The notes under the pieces: model-generated
The model's database searches: none
The model's input: the letters and a program-made list of their open reading frames with translations, nothing else
Told to the model about the DNA's origin: nothing
Position numbers and translations under genes: made by a program
Shown: positions 36,304 to 47,832 of the stretch, piece after piece
Position numbering within the stretch: position 1 is the first letter of the stretch
Layout: each line of letters starts with the position of its first letter
NCBI RefSeq assembly: GCF_958450345.1
Contig: NC_088781.1
Span: 44,503,357 to 44,567,356 of the forward strand
Direction: 5' to 3'
Source: Calliphora vicina
Lineage: Eukaryota; Arthropoda; Insecta; Diptera; Calliphoridae
Length of the DNA: 64,000 bases

Positions 36304-37678
36304 TTTCAATACAGTTCTTATATTAAGAAAATCAACAACTGGTCATTGGTATGATGACATTTTTAATGTATCGCCTTAATGAACTCCAGCTAAAATACAA
36401 TTCTAATATAATTTCAATACCTTAAAGTCTATCATCTATTTTGAATGACTTTAAATAAAGTAATTTAAATTTATTGCAAACGTAATGAGCTAATTTATGT
36501 CTACTTTGCCTTTCTCAAGGAAAAATACTTTCCTGCTGAAAAGAAATATTACCCCTATGTCTTAAAGACCCTTAAAAATATTCAACTGAAATCCTCCCCT
36601 AAATATTGTCTTTAAACATAATTTCCTTTATGGAAATAAATTTCAAAGAAATTTTTTTTTTATTGACACTAAAATATTTATATAATAATTTAAAATAAAA
36701 TTGATGTAGATGATCACCTTACTCCCTGCTCATCATTTTAATGTTTCATCTACAACAAGACACATGCTATCCAAAAACAAAGAGACATGCAATTGTTATT
36801 CTTATACTTTTTTTATTTATCACTGTAAACAGACGCCTTATGTTGCATGTGGCAGAAGTAGAAGCAGAAACAGAAGATGTGTTGTATACAAATTATGTTT
36901 GTTTGAAATGATTTTAGTTGTGGCATGTAGTATGCAAGTATGTTCAAGTCAGTCTCTGATGTGGCTAGACACATTTTTCATAATAATACTCTTCGTATGT
37001 ACTTTGTGCTCCTTCTTTATACAATATAACAAATATATTTGGCTTTTAAATTCAAATTGTAAAAATACAATTTATTTTTATCAAAAACAAAAAATCTAAA
37101 TAATGGAAACAATATTTTGTAATAAACTTATTGTTGTGTTCATAATGTATGAATTGTACTATTTAGAGATTCGATTAACTTTATTATAATTGTATTTATG
37201 CACAATTTTTTTTTGTTAAAGAAGTGGGAAAAATGCCTTGAAGCATTAGGATAAAGGCAGGGAGGGGTGGGGTTGCAATGCGAGCAAAATGCACAATTGT
37301 GGTAGTCATAATAAGACATCATTTGTGGCATGGCCTGACATTGGCGTCACTTCTATTATATATTATAGATTTTATGCTCTATGTAGGGGTATTTTGGTTT
37401 TTATCTTTGATATTGAAGGCAATAAAAACCTACCACAAAGTATTTTTGTTTTTTTTTTTGGATTTTGGATACAAACAACTTTAATGTGGTTTGTGGTTTT
37501 TCAAGATTTTTGTGGCATAAACAAGAAATCTTAAATAAAATTTAAATTAAATTTGTTAGCAATTCTTAAAGAGATTTTAAAACAAATAATACTTTTAAAG
37601 CGACCAAGGCAGGTTTGTTTGATGTTTTTTAGTTCAAAACACTTAAAAATTTAATAACTATTTCAGTTATTTATAGAA
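36304..37678. other. AT-rich stretch; only an unsupported 129-codon open frame
   Basis: The interval has an open frame at 36710-37099 (+) of 129 codons with hydrophobic and cysteine-rich composition. I recognise no domain, and it has no splice or neighbouring-gene support. Otherwise AT-rich. Confidence 0.4.
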
Positions 37679-37680
37679 TA

Positions 37681-37707
37681 AGAAGTGAGATCGAAAAATT
37701 CTTAACA
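37681..37707 (+). repeat. Left TIR of the DD37E transposon
   Basis: It pairs with 38952-38978. 26 of 27 positions match the reverse complement of the right TIR, the mismatch being position 3. It is preceded by TA. Confidence 0.9.
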
Positions 37708-37836
37708 CACGTTTTTCGTTACATTTTTTAACCCAAGTATTATTTGAATTTTTTTTTGATCAAGTTACCTTTGAAAAACATGTCAGTTATTATGTGTAAT
37801 GTCAATTATATTAATTTTTTTGTTAATCTGATTAAA

Positions 37837-38844
37837 ATGAGTGACCAGAAAAAAGTGCGTACTGAAATTATTAAATATTTTCAACAAAACCCAACTTGGT
37901 CTTACAAAAAGTTGGCCAAGCATACAAAGGTCTGCCGTCAAACTGTTTCCAATGTTATTAAACAGTACCGGGAGAACTTGTCAGTTGATAGAAAACCTGG
38001 TTCAGGTAGAAGGAATGGTCCACATGATGTTTCTAAAGCCAAAAAAATAGAACGCATTTTCAAAAGAGCTCCCAACACATCCGGTAGGAAAGCAGCCCGG
38101 TTAGCTCAGTGCTCGGACTATTTGGTACGAAAAGTTAAAGCTAATGCAGGTTTAAAAACATACAAGGCTCAAAAAGTTCCTGACAGGAACGCTACTAAAA
38201 ATTTAGAGGCCAAAAACAGAGCACGGAAATTGAAGTCAAGTTTTATAAAAAAATATTCTTGCTGCATAATGGATGACGAAACGTATGTTCTGGCAGATTT
38301 TTCGCAACTTCCAGGTCAAAAATTTTATGTTGCTGATGCTCGAGGGAATGTTGAAGAAAAGTTTAGGACCCAAAAGCAGACAAAATTTCCCAGAAAGTTC
38401 TTGGTATGGCAAGCAATATGCAGTTGCGGCAAAAGAAGCCACTCATTTGTTACAACGGGCTCTATAAATACCGAAATTTACATCAAGGAATGTTTACAAA
38501 AAAGGCTGCTTCCATTCATAAGACTTCATAATGTGTCCACTTATTTTTGGCCTGACTTGGCATCCTGTCACTATGGCAAACAAGCCCTTGAGTGGTACAA
38601 GAACAATAATGTGGTATTTGTACCAAGAGAGGCAAATCCTCCAAACTGCCCGGAGCTAAGGCCAGTGGAGAGATATTGGGCTCTTGTTAAAAGAGAATTG
38701 AAGAGTACAAAAAAGGTGTCCAAAAGTGTGGTAGATTTTAAACGGAGATGGACTACATGTTCGAGCAAAGTGACAGAAAGCACTATAAAAACGTTAATGG
38801 AAGGGTTTCCGAAAAAGGTTCAAAATTTCATCACTAGTGATTAA
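37837..38844 (+). CDS. DD37E transposase (Tc1/mariner/IS630 superfamily)
   Basis: A 335-residue cut-and-paste transposase that would bind the element's TIRs and move it through TA sites in the nucleus. The frame opens upstream at 37744, but the ATG at 37837 (MSDQKKVRTEI) gives the usual length and N-terminus. Residues about 18-45 form a first helix-turn-helix (TWSYKKLAKHTKVCRQTVSN). A basic linker KPGSGRRNGP (about 53-62) is the GRPR-like hook, and residues about 80-105 (NTSGRKAARLAQ...) form a second helix-turn-helix. The catalytic triad is visible as D147 in MDDETYV, D240 in WPDLASCHY and E278 in NCPELRPVERYW. There are 37 residues between the last two, which defines DD37E. No frameshift or stop is present, and an AATAAA lies at about 38895. 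It is likely functional, but activity is inferred. Confidence 0.92.
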   Translation: MSDQKKVRTEIIKYFQQNPTWSYKKLAKHTKVCRQTVSNVIKQYRENLSVDRKPGSGRRNGPHDVSKAKKIERIFKRAPNTSGRKAARLAQCSDYLVRKVKANAGLKTYKAQKVPDRNATKNLEAKNRARKLKSSFIKKYSCCIMDDETYVLADFSQLPGQKFYVADARGNVEEKFRTQKQTKFPRKFLVWQAICSCGKRSHSFVTTGSINTEIYIKECLQKRLLPFIRLHNVSTYFWPDLASCHYGKQALEWYKNNNVVFVPREANPPNCPELRPVERYWALVKRELKSTKKVSKSVVDFKRRWTTCSSKVTESTIKTLMEGFPKKVQNFITSD

Positions 38845-38951
38845 AACTATAAAAATAATTTTTTTTGTAAATTGTAATAATAATTTCAATCAAATAAAAA
38901 AAAAATTAAAGCTGTAAGTTTAGTGGTTTCTTTTTTATAAACATATATGTA

Positions 38952-38978
38952 TGTTAAGAATTTTTCGATCTCACTCCT
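38952..38978 (-). repeat. Right TIR of the DD37E transposon
   Basis: Reverse complement of 37681-37707 with one mismatch. Followed by TA at 38979. Confidence 0.9.
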
Positions 38979-38980
38979 TA

Positions 38981-39720
38981 TATATATCCTTTTGATGTAT
39001 AACTTAATTTTGTCAATTTTAATGATTATCCTAGCATTTCTCTCTAAAAATTAATATTTAATTTTAAATTTATTTATCTTTTAATCTATAATTTAAAGCA
39101 ACAAATTCTTTAAGTATTTTCCTTTATTTCATTTATTAAAATAAGAACTATTAAAATACTTATACTTAAATTGTAAAATAATTTATTTACATCACATTAG
39201 TTTATCCAATTAAATATTTACTTTAGTTTAACATATATCATATATTTATTTATATGACCTTTTGCCATTTTGTATTGTTATAAAATATTTGCTGTAACAC
39301 TTGTAATAAATATGTCAGCAATAATAAGTCATATTAAATTACTCAAGTGTCAACAATTAAATAGCAGCCAAGTGTGAACTCATGCAAAGTATTTATTTGA
39401 ATTTTAATTGTATTTACTAGTTATACAATAAATATTAGATTTCAAATAATTAAAATGTTAATAAATGCTGCCAGTAATTGAAATATGTATTTTTAATTAG
39501 AAAGGCAATAGCAAAGGGATTTCCTATGGCAATCATACAAATACTTATTTAGAGCAATCTAAAATATGAAAAATCGTAATTTATGCTGTGCTCTTACGAA
39601 TTATTTATTGAGCAGTTTTTGAGAATTTGAAGATTGTTTTCCAGAATCTTTAAATAAGTAAAATTTAATGGCTCACAAATTATAGCATACGATGAACCAA
39701 TGGTCCTAAGTTTATTAGGG
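38981..39720. other. AT-rich stretch without recognised feature
   Basis: Very AT-rich, with no repeat or coding signature seen. Confidence 0.5.
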
Positions 39721-39762
39721 TGGCACGGGTCTACGAAGCCTTCTTTTAAACCAACGTTTCAC

Positions 39763-39810
39763 TCTCTCCTATAAGTGAAGTCCTCCTGATGACTTCACTT
39801 ATAGTAGAGA
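39763..39810. repeat. Perfect short hairpin
   Basis: CTATAAGTGAAGTC, an 8-base loop, then GACTTCACTTATAG, with further pairing of the flanking TCTCT and AGAGA across one-to-three-base bulges. It lies directly upstream of a family B fragment and may be a hairpin terminus of another repeat. Confidence 0.7.
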
Positions 39811-39827
39811 GATTTTGAAAACTTCTT

Positions 39828-39935
39828 GTCATTCTGTTTGTAATTTCTACATTTTTCATTTCCGATCCTATAAAGTATTTATATTCTGGATCGTTATTGA
39901 TGGCGATATCCATTTCCGTCTATGTTGAAATCCTC
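39828..39935 (+). mobile_element. Family B 5' internal fragment
   Basis: TCATTCTGTTTGTAATTTCT then ACATTTTTCATTTCCGATCC and TATAAAG ... TCTGGATCGTTAT ... TGTTGAAATC. This is the reverse complement of the 43560-43690 part of the complete family B copy, with no ends. Confidence 0.65.
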
Positions 39936-40039
39936 AAATTTTTCACAAACATTTTTCTTTCGGCAAACATTTTTTTCACCATAATTTTTTTTCCAAAGTT
40001 TTTTTTTAAAATTTAAATTATGAACTTAGACAATTCCTG

Positions 40040-40493
40040 CACAGAAAAAACTATTTCTTAAACCGTTTCAATTCAAATATTTGTCACAGATTGAACTGGT
40101 TTCAATTATTTCATAATTAAATCAAGTATTCATTTGCTCAATAATTTCTATTGAATTTTGAGTTTTGAATTTGATTATTTTGACAATTGAATATACAATT
40201 TTCGTTATTGGTTGAATTTCAAATACAAAAATTATTGAATAGATAATTTTCGTAATTGAAAACACATTTTTGTTATTTTTTGTGTTTCAATTACGAAAAT
40301 TATCTATTCAATATTCAATAACGAAAATTGTATATTCAATTGTCAAAATAATCAAATTCAAAACTCAAAATTCAATAGAAATTACCAAGAAATTTTGTTT
40401 TTGAGCAAATGAATACTTGATTTAATTATGAAATAATTGAAACCAGTTCAATATGGGATAAATGTTTGAATTGAAATATAAATTTTTCTGTGT
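40040..40493. mobile_element. Long palindromic (foldback) element, ~454 bp
   Basis: The sequence from CACAGAAAAAACTATTTC (40040) to AATTTTTCTGTG (about 40492) is almost one continuous inverted repeat centred near 40270. CAATTTTCGTTATTGG on the left pairs with AATAACGAAAATTG on the right, and GAACTGGTTTCAATTATTTC pairs with GAAATAATTGAAACCAGTTC. Arms are about 200 bases with a short centre and few mismatches. No coding capacity. Confidence 0.88.
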
Positions 40494-40669
40494 GGGTATA
40501 TAATGAAGAAATAAATCTATATGTTTGTAAAAATTAATTTTATTTATAAAATAAATAATACTTTTAAGATATTTTCACCAAAATTCTGTAAATCACATAA
40601 ATTCAAAGCGATATTTTAAAAACATCAAATGAAGTATTTCTATTGCTGTAGTGAGACCCGCAGTGTAAT

Positions 40670-40763
40670 GAATCTAGCTCCCATATAAACTTTAAAAGTT
40701 TTTATAATGATGTACTCGGTGTAGGGTATCATATAGTCGGTCTTGGCCGACTATACATTGTTA
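40670..40763 (+). mobile_element. Hairpin-ended repeat, family D 3' end
   Basis: GTGTAGGGTATCATATAGTC then the stem-loop TATAGTCGG TCTT GGCCGACTATA near 40733-40755, preceded by a decayed CTCCCATATAA unit. Same plan as family A but a different stem-loop sequence. The ACTTGT terminus is replaced by CATTGTTATT. Confidence 0.6.
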
Positions 40764-40799
40764 TTAGTTTTTTTTAATTTTTAACAAGTATTTTTATAT

Positions 40800-41815
40800 G
40801 AAATAAACCTTTCTGCTAAGATCGATTTTTAAGGAATTTCAGAAAGAAGCTTTTTTAAGGAAAACATTTTTGGTGAACAAAATTTTTTTCATAGAAAAAT
40901 TCTATGGCTTTTTTTATAAAAAAAAAACATTTTGTTTCTATAAAACTTTTTTGATAACGAAAAACTTATATTTTTTGGCAAAAAGCTTTAAATGAAAACA
41001 TTTTTTTTTTAATAAAGCTTTTTTTCTTGAAAGCTTTTTGAATGAGAAAAGTTCGTTGGAGGTCATTTGCAAAATACCTTCGTGAAAAAGGTAAGATTTG
41101 AAAATGCTTTTTATATGATAAACCTTTTGGTTAAAAGCTCTATACATACTTGCAAAAAAGTCTGGGAAATAAGCTTTATTTATAAATATTTTTTTTTTGA
41201 TTTTTTTTACATAAAAACTTATATTTTTGGCAAAATGCTTTCTATGAAAGCAATGTTTTGGCATAAAGCTTTTTTATGTTTATACTGCAAGCTTTCTGAA
41301 TGATAAGACTTTTGGTTAGAAATGCTATATATGCAAAAAAAAGTCTTAAAACAAAAAAAAAATTTATGAATAACTGCTTTCTTGAAAAATAATTTTATTC
41401 ATTAAAAAGCTTTTTTCTGATATAAAAAAAGCTTTTACTGAAATTAGATGTGCAATTTTTCTGAAAAATAAAATTTTATTCGTTAAAAAGCTCTTTTCTG
41501 ATAAAAAAGCTTTTACTGAAATTAGATGTGCAATCTTTCTGAAAAAAAACATATTTGATTAGATATAAGTTTATTGTGAACGTTGTAAAAAGCTTTTTTA
41601 TGCATTTTTAATATAATAGCTAATTTTAATAAAAAGCTTTTTTGATATTTTTTAAATAAAAAACTTATTTGATTAAGAAATCTTTTGTAATAGTTATCCT
41701 TAAGCTTTTCAGGAGCTAGTTTTTAATAAATTTTTAAACATAAAATTGTTTACGAAATAAAAGAATTTTTGAAAAATATTTTCATTCGTTGAAAAGCTCA
41801 TTTCTGATAAAAAAA
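40800..41815. repeat. AAGCTT-rich A/T repeat region 1
   Basis: Multiple AAAGCTTTTTT/AAAAAGCTTTT boxes in poly-A/T context. A clear ~78-base tandem duplication lies at about 41384-41540: CTGAAAAATA...TTTTATTC, then AAAAGCTTTTACTGAAATTA, then GATGTGCAAT, twice. It continues after the family C and B insertions (42680-42990, 43740-43950). It resembles the array at 56985-57970. Confidence 0.7.
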
Positions 41816-41817
41816 AA

Positions 41818-42672
41818 ACAAGTTAGAACGGTATATTCGGCTTTGCCGAATCTTAAATACTCTCCACCTAAATACATATTTCTTAGGTTGATATATATGG
41901 GAGCTATAACCAATTATAGGCCGATCATCATATAATTAGGTATAGCGATTTTGGTATATATGGGGATTATTTATGACGAATTTCAACTTAGTAGTGATAT
42001 TTATAAGATATTTATGCTAATTTAAGTGATTTTCGGAAGTGAACTTTATATGGGGGCAATGGTCAAATATGGGCCGATCCACAAAAAATTTGGTGTTGTG
42101 ATTTCTTTTAGCACGAAACTTATTTTTGCTGAATTTTGTATGGATACTGTAATTCTGAAGGCATTTACAGACCATAGAACCATATTTCGGGAAGAAATTT
42201 GTATGAGGACTAGGAGAAATCATGAACCGATTCTTATAATTTTCACCTTTTATTATAAAAATAACGTGTGTAAAGTTGTATGGTATTATCTGCAATATAT
42301 TTACACAAATAACCAAAAATATGTGAAAATTGTAAATTTTTTTTTTACGTTGTGTCACATTTTGGTTCATAGCTCTGGTTCTACTGAACCGATTTTGTTG
42401 ATATTCAATACCAAACTGCTTAGGACAACAATAAACATTTTTTTGTTGCAAGTCTACCAATTTTGTTTGCGTATTTTGGACGTGATCGTGTTTTACACAG
42501 ACATACAGACGGACAGACAGACGGAAATGGCTCAATTGACTTAGAATTTCATAAGAATCAAGAAAATATATACTTTGTTGGGTCGCAGATGAATATTTCT
42601 CAATGTTACACACGGAATGACAAACTTATATATGTATACCCTCATTCACCACTTATGGTGGTGGAGGGTATA
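41818..42672 (-). mobile_element. Hairpin-ended repeat, family C, full length
   Basis: It begins ACAAGTTAGAACGGTATATT with the stem-loop ATTCGGCTTTGCCGAAT and ends CACTTATGGTGGTGGAGGGT then ATA. The body has three units of the GGGAGCTATAACCAATTATAGG-type motif near 41900, 42050 and 42200, matching the internal units of family A, and a GACAGACAGACGG block near 42508. The 172-codon open frame here follows the repeat units and overlaps an antisense frame, so it is not a gene. Confidence 0.8.
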
Positions 42673-42993
42673 AAAACGTTGAAAATATAATAGCTAATTT
42701 TGTTAAAAAGCTTTTTTTGTGATTTTTCAAATAAAAAATGTTTTTAGTTAAGAAATCTACTGCAATGAAAAAAAGAAGTCTTTATTAAAATGTTGTTTTT
42801 TTAGAAACAAGTTTTTAATCAAAGATTTATAAAAAATTTAAAAAAAAATTCTCAAAGCCGTTTCTGGTAATATTTTATATTGTTATAAAAAAGAAAATTT
42901 TATTCAAAGCTTTTTTTAGAATTTTTTAAATAAAAAACTTGCTTGTTTCAGGATTTCTAAAAAATTATAATTATAAAACTTTTTATAAACAAA

Positions 42994-43728
42994 ACAAGTA
43001 AGAGAGCTATATTCGGCTGTGCCGAATCGTATGTACCCTTCACCAAATTATACTTTAAAATAAATTTGCTTAAATATTTTTAGGTTAACAAAATTTAATT
43101 TTTTTTTTTTTAAATTTTGTTGTAATTTTTTTTAAAAAAAGTTTTTTCCAAATTTTTTTAAAAAAAGTTTTTTCCAAATGTTTTTAAAAAATTTTTTTTA
43201 GTTTTTAGTTTAGTTTCAAAAACAAAATTTATGACAAAAAAATTTTTTGATGAAAAAAAAATTCTGGTTAAAAAATATTTATCCCGATTTTGACCCATTG
43301 TAGTTCCAACTTACTATAGCCTTATCTACATCTTTGGAATGGACTTTGAAATATCTATCATTAGATATTCATATTGTCTATATTAATGACTTAGTAATCC
43401 AGATATAGATCAAAAATAGGTCAAAAATCGAGGTTGTCCCGGTTTTTTGCTCATATCTCCGCTATTTATGGACCGATTTTGCTGATTTTAAATAGCAAAC
43501 TTCTCGAAGGCATGTCTGTCTCCCGAAGATATCTGGGGTCGTCAGAAAATTGATTTCAACAGACAGACAGACGGACAGACAGACGGACATGGCTTAATCG
43601 ACTCCGCTATCTATAAGGATCCAGAATAAGTATATATATACTTTATAGGGTCGGAAATGAAAAATGTAGAAATTACAACGGACAAACTTATATATAACCT
43701 TCTTACGAAGGTGAAGGTGAAGGGTATA
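42994..43728 (-). mobile_element. Hairpin-ended repeat, family B, full length
   Basis: It begins ACAAGTAAGAGAGCTATATT with the stem-loop ATTCGGCTGTGCCGAAT, then a TACCCTTCACC box. It ends with GGTGAAGGTGAAGGGTATA. Internal landmarks are a CGAGGTTGTCCCGGTTTTTT segment, GGACCGATTTTGCTGATTTT, and a GACAGACAGACGG microsatellite near 43562-43588. Poly-T/A low complexity replaces the first internal unit. Confidence 0.85.
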
Positions 43729-43979
43729 AAAACATGTTGGAAAGATCTATTTTTTTTTTTTGGCCAAAATTTATTTTTTTTTTGGAAAAATACAACGTTT
43801 TGTGAATAAAGCATATAAAGAATATTTTATTTAAAAAATGCTTTGAAAAGCTTTAAATAAAATTTTCTTTTTTATAACAAAATAAAATATTACCAAAAAA
43901 AGACAGAAATTTTTTTTAAATTTTTTAAAAATATAATCACTACAAAACTTATGTTAACAATAAAGAAAAATTTATGCTT

Positions 43980-46440
43980 TCTTTATATTTATTCAAAGAT
44001 TTAAAATTTTGTTAAATTCTACTTTATCTCTCCTCCAAATAACACTATCATCTTTACCACATTCCAAATTAAATGTTTAGATTCATGGATAAAAATATTT
44101 ATGACGCTATAAATATAAAATTTTTAATACTTTTTTGTTCGTCTATTGATTTACAGCTTATAAATAAATTTCTATATATTTTCTTATGAAAAAAAAATTG
44201 TGCACTGTGGGAAAATTTCTATATATGATTTAAAGTAAATGTTTTTATGTCTTTATTAAAACAAAACAAAAAAACAACAGACTACTAAACATCTTTATGT
44301 ATATTTTGCTTAAAAAAACATGGCAGTAGTGTTTTTTTTTAAGTAAAAAAATAAAATTAACATGTACGTCTAACACCAACTGTATGAGGTATTTGCTAGA
44401 AAAAAAGGCTGCTAAAATAAGACAGAAAAAATTTGGTAAGAAAAAACATGAAAAATTCAACACTAGCAGGAGAAAAAAATTTAAGCCCACACAAAACATG
44501 GTAGTAAAAACCAACAAAAAGTAAATTCTGCAAAAAATTTTACTATGTATTTATTTATTTAAAATGTAAACTGAAATTATTGGGTAAAGGGAAAAGTTGG
44601 AGGACTTTTAGAAATGAAGACTTAACAACTAAATTAGAAAACCTTTAGCTTTTCATAGCCCTAATATTTCAATTTGCATAAAATCTTAATTTAACTTTTC
44701 TAACTGCCACCAACAAAGTACTCAGACTTTCTAGTAACCTGTAGGAAATTTTTAGAAATCTTACATTTTATTATACGATAAATCTATGAAAAGTCCAGCA
44801 GAATTATAATTTTTCACTAACAAGATGTTTCAAACTTGGAGTCTTCCCTGACTTTCCTTAAAATTGTCCACACTGTCAGCAGGTTGTCAATAATACTCAC
44901 AATATTTCCTTACTTGCGACTTTTCAGAGCAATTTTCAAAATGCTACTTTTGTTCGCTGACATTTTAGAAAAAATATAAGAAAGTTAGCCGACACCTAAA
45001 AGTTGTAATTCAGAATTGCATCTGTTTACTATAAAGTCCAATCCTTGAAAATTTCCCACTGGCCTTTTTTATAGACATTTGCAACAAACAAAAAACCAAA
45101 ACTGTGATGTGTTTTACATCCAGTGTTGATGTCTGCTTGTCACTACAATTGTCACCGACTTACAACAGCAGCAGCAGCAACAACAGCAAATAACAAATTT
45201 AAGCAAACAACTCCCAATGCTTGTAACTACGCACGAGCACCAGCTCACATACATAAGTACTTGCATGCAAGTAAGCAGCAACAACTTGATTTACAGTCCT
45301 CTATGGCAGGCATCTTTAAAAAAAAGCTCCTTCGCTTTTTGCCCCTGCCAAAGAAGGTTGAGCAAAACAAACAAAAAAAAGACACATGCACAGATTGCCA
45401 AAGAAGATGACACACACAGTATCTAGTTGCAAGTCAGTCATTGTCATTTGTAGTCAGTCAGAGAGACTTGACTACAAAAAAAAAAAAAAACCAAAACAGA
45501 AACTTAAAATTTATGTTTTTTTAAACCATAAAAATAATTTGCATACGCGTTAAATATTACAAGCAAATAAATGTCGCATTTAAATGCAATTAAAAGACTG
45601 TATGTAAATTATTTTACATGCTCTTACTATTTACACATTCAGTCAGCCCTACTCGCAGACACTGAACTTTGTAGTTTTTGTTGCTAAAAGGAAATTTCCA
45701 TGTAAACTTTTAAACAGTTTGTAGCAACAGAGTAAGTATCACACGCGAAGGTGTCATCTTGTGGTTTGTCGTCTGTTGCGGATTGAAGTCACCTGAGTTG
45801 TGGAAGATCTGCTGATGTGATAATTTGTTTTTCTTGTTTGTTTTTTATAGTTTTTTGGCACAGGAAAATTATTTTAATTGGTGGAAAATCTGTTTTTACT
45901 TGAGTAATTTGCTAAGGATGTTATTGAAATAATTTTGTACTCATTTGTTGGTGCTTTTAATTAGTTTCAAAATATGTAATGTTGTTGTACAATGCATTTA
46001 GTTAAATTGTAACACATGCAAGTAACTTGTAGCAAGTTGGGTATTCAAGAACACAAGCAAATTGCAGGAACTTGCTTGAGTATTTACACACACAAATATT
46101 ATTAAAGTTTTACCAGTAAAATGCTTTTTACTACTTAGGCTACCCTATTTAACTTCTTGAAATTTTACTTGTCTGCAAGTCTGAAAATGTGATAGCATGC
46201 AAGTTTCTTTGCCAGTTAAGCTGCAAGATTGAATTTGTAAAAATTTTTTCAAAATTCAAGCTAAAATATGCTGGACATTGTATGGTAATGAAGTGGAAAT
46301 GCCTAGAACTAAAAAAAATGTAATTAATGAATACTTCCCATCCAAGTTTGCTATCGAAGGTAAAATAATAAAGATATTAGTGATTTTTAGTTCAATTTGA
46401 ACTATTTTTTTATGCTAAATTTTTGGGGTACTTTAAAATA
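43980..46440. other. Stretch without recognised gene
   Basis: It contains a CAGCAGCAGCAGCAACAACA run near 45166-45187 and AGTCAGTCA-type repeats near 45434-45465. Short open frames here lack domains or splice support. Confidence 0.5.
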
Positions 46441-46442
46441 AA

Positions 46443-47156
46443 ACAAGTAAGAAAGTATGGTCGGTCAAGCCCGACCATATACTAAGTAAAAGAACAGAAG
46501 CTTTTTTCTTTTAAAATTTCAATAATTTATATTCGTGAGTGATTTTCGGAAGTGGGCCTTATATGGGAGCTATGACCAATTATGGACCGATCACCATGAA
46601 ATTAGGTCGTGTGATTTATGTCTATATGAAAGTTATTTATGGTGAATTTTGTGTATATACCAACATTTTTAAGAGATTTATGCACGTTAAAGTGATTTTC
46701 GGAAGCGGGTCTATATGGGAGCTATGACTAATTATGGACCGATCGTAACAAAATTTTGTGACATGAATTTTCTATATATAAAACTTATTTGGATCGAAAT
46801 TTGTGCAGATACAATTATAAATTAAACATTTATGACCGATAAAGTCCAATTTCGAGAGGACATTTGTATGAGATCTAGGAGAAATAAAGGACCGATTTCA
46901 GCCAGTTTCAATAGGCTTGGTCCTTGGGTCGAAAAAATTACATGTAACAAATTTTATCGAAATATCTTCAAAATTGCGACCTGTACTCTGCGCACAAGGT
47001 TTACATCGACAGCCAGCCTGCCAGACGGACGGACGGACATCGTGATTCTAAGTCGATCGGTATAATTTAAGGTGGGTATTAGACCAATATTTTTGGGCGT
47101 TACAAACATCTGCACAAACGCATTATACCCTCCCCACTATGGTGGTGTAGGGTATA
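46443..47156 (-). mobile_element. Family A repeat, copy 5
   Basis: It has ACAAGTAAGAAAG and the GGTCGG...CCGACC stem-loop at the left and GGTGGTGTAGGGTATA at the right. Small deletions remove AATACCCTACAC after the stem-loop and most of the GGAC microsatellite. All three internal units are present. Confidence 0.88.
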
Positions 47157-47832
47157 ATTAACCCTAAGCTCTCTTTTGTTGTGTCTTATTTCTGACTTTC
47201 TGGTTGAATTTTCAGTTTTGGTGTATTCAGGGACTTATAGTAAAATTTCACGGATAATATTTTTGCGGAACATTTTAACCCCTTAAATCCCAGTTTTAAT
47301 GGTGTTTTTTGCTCTTTTTTAAAAGAAGGACAGAAAAGACCCATGCCTTGAGGATTTAGAGGGTTAATATATTCTACAAAAATGTTCTTCATAACATTTT
47401 ACATAAATTTGCTGAACACATTTTATAACGAAAATGTAAGGATCAGATGGTTTCTTAAGCCGATTAACAATAAGATTGTGCCAGAGTTGGGAAACTTTAA
47501 CCCCCCCCCCACACAAATGAAATTCAGATGTAAACTTTCAAAACGCCGATACACGTGTCTTTTTTTTTGTCTCCTCTATGAAAATCTATACACTGGAGCG
47601 TTCATAGGAAGCTACTTTTTTTAACAAAATTTTAAAAATTAAACAAGAACATATTTAGGGGGCTACAAATTTGTTTATTAAATTAGTTAAGACTACACTT
47701 AAAATATTCTTTACAAAAAAAAAATTCATTTGTACTTTATTAATTTTTTTTTACTTAATTTTCGAGATTAACAGCCATTTTAAGGGAATTTTCCTATAAA
47801 CGCACTTTAATTTATGGGCCACTGTAGCATTA

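Larger units (their letters stand above)
37681..38978 (+). mobile_element. Apparently complete DD37E (ITm superfamily) transposon, 1298 bp
   Basis: The 27-base terminal inverted repeats at 37681-37707 and 38952-38978 differ at one position. They start AGAAGTGAGATCGAAAAATT on the left and AGGAGTGAGATCGAAAAATT on the reverse-complemented right. They are flanked by TA on both sides (37679-37680 and 38979-38980), the expected IS630/Tc1/mariner target duplication. One uninterrupted transposase gene fills the interior. About 1.3 kb with short TIRs is typical of DD37E elements first described in mosquitoes. The intact ends and frame suggest recent activity. Confidence 0.9.

Noticed and set aside
36710..37099. 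129-codon plus-strand open frame
   Set aside because: Longest frame outside repeats, but with no domain, splice or conservation support, and chance frames of this size are plausible over 64 kb.
42017..42613. Overlapping sense and antisense frames of 172 and 198 codons
   Set aside because: Both lie in a family C repeat. The translated words follow the repeat's internal units and no protein family is recognised.
47796..47826. GGCCACTGTAG next to the Tc1 remnant as its terminal repeat
   Set aside because: The motif points outward relative to the transposase rather than inward, and no inverted partner was found on the other side.
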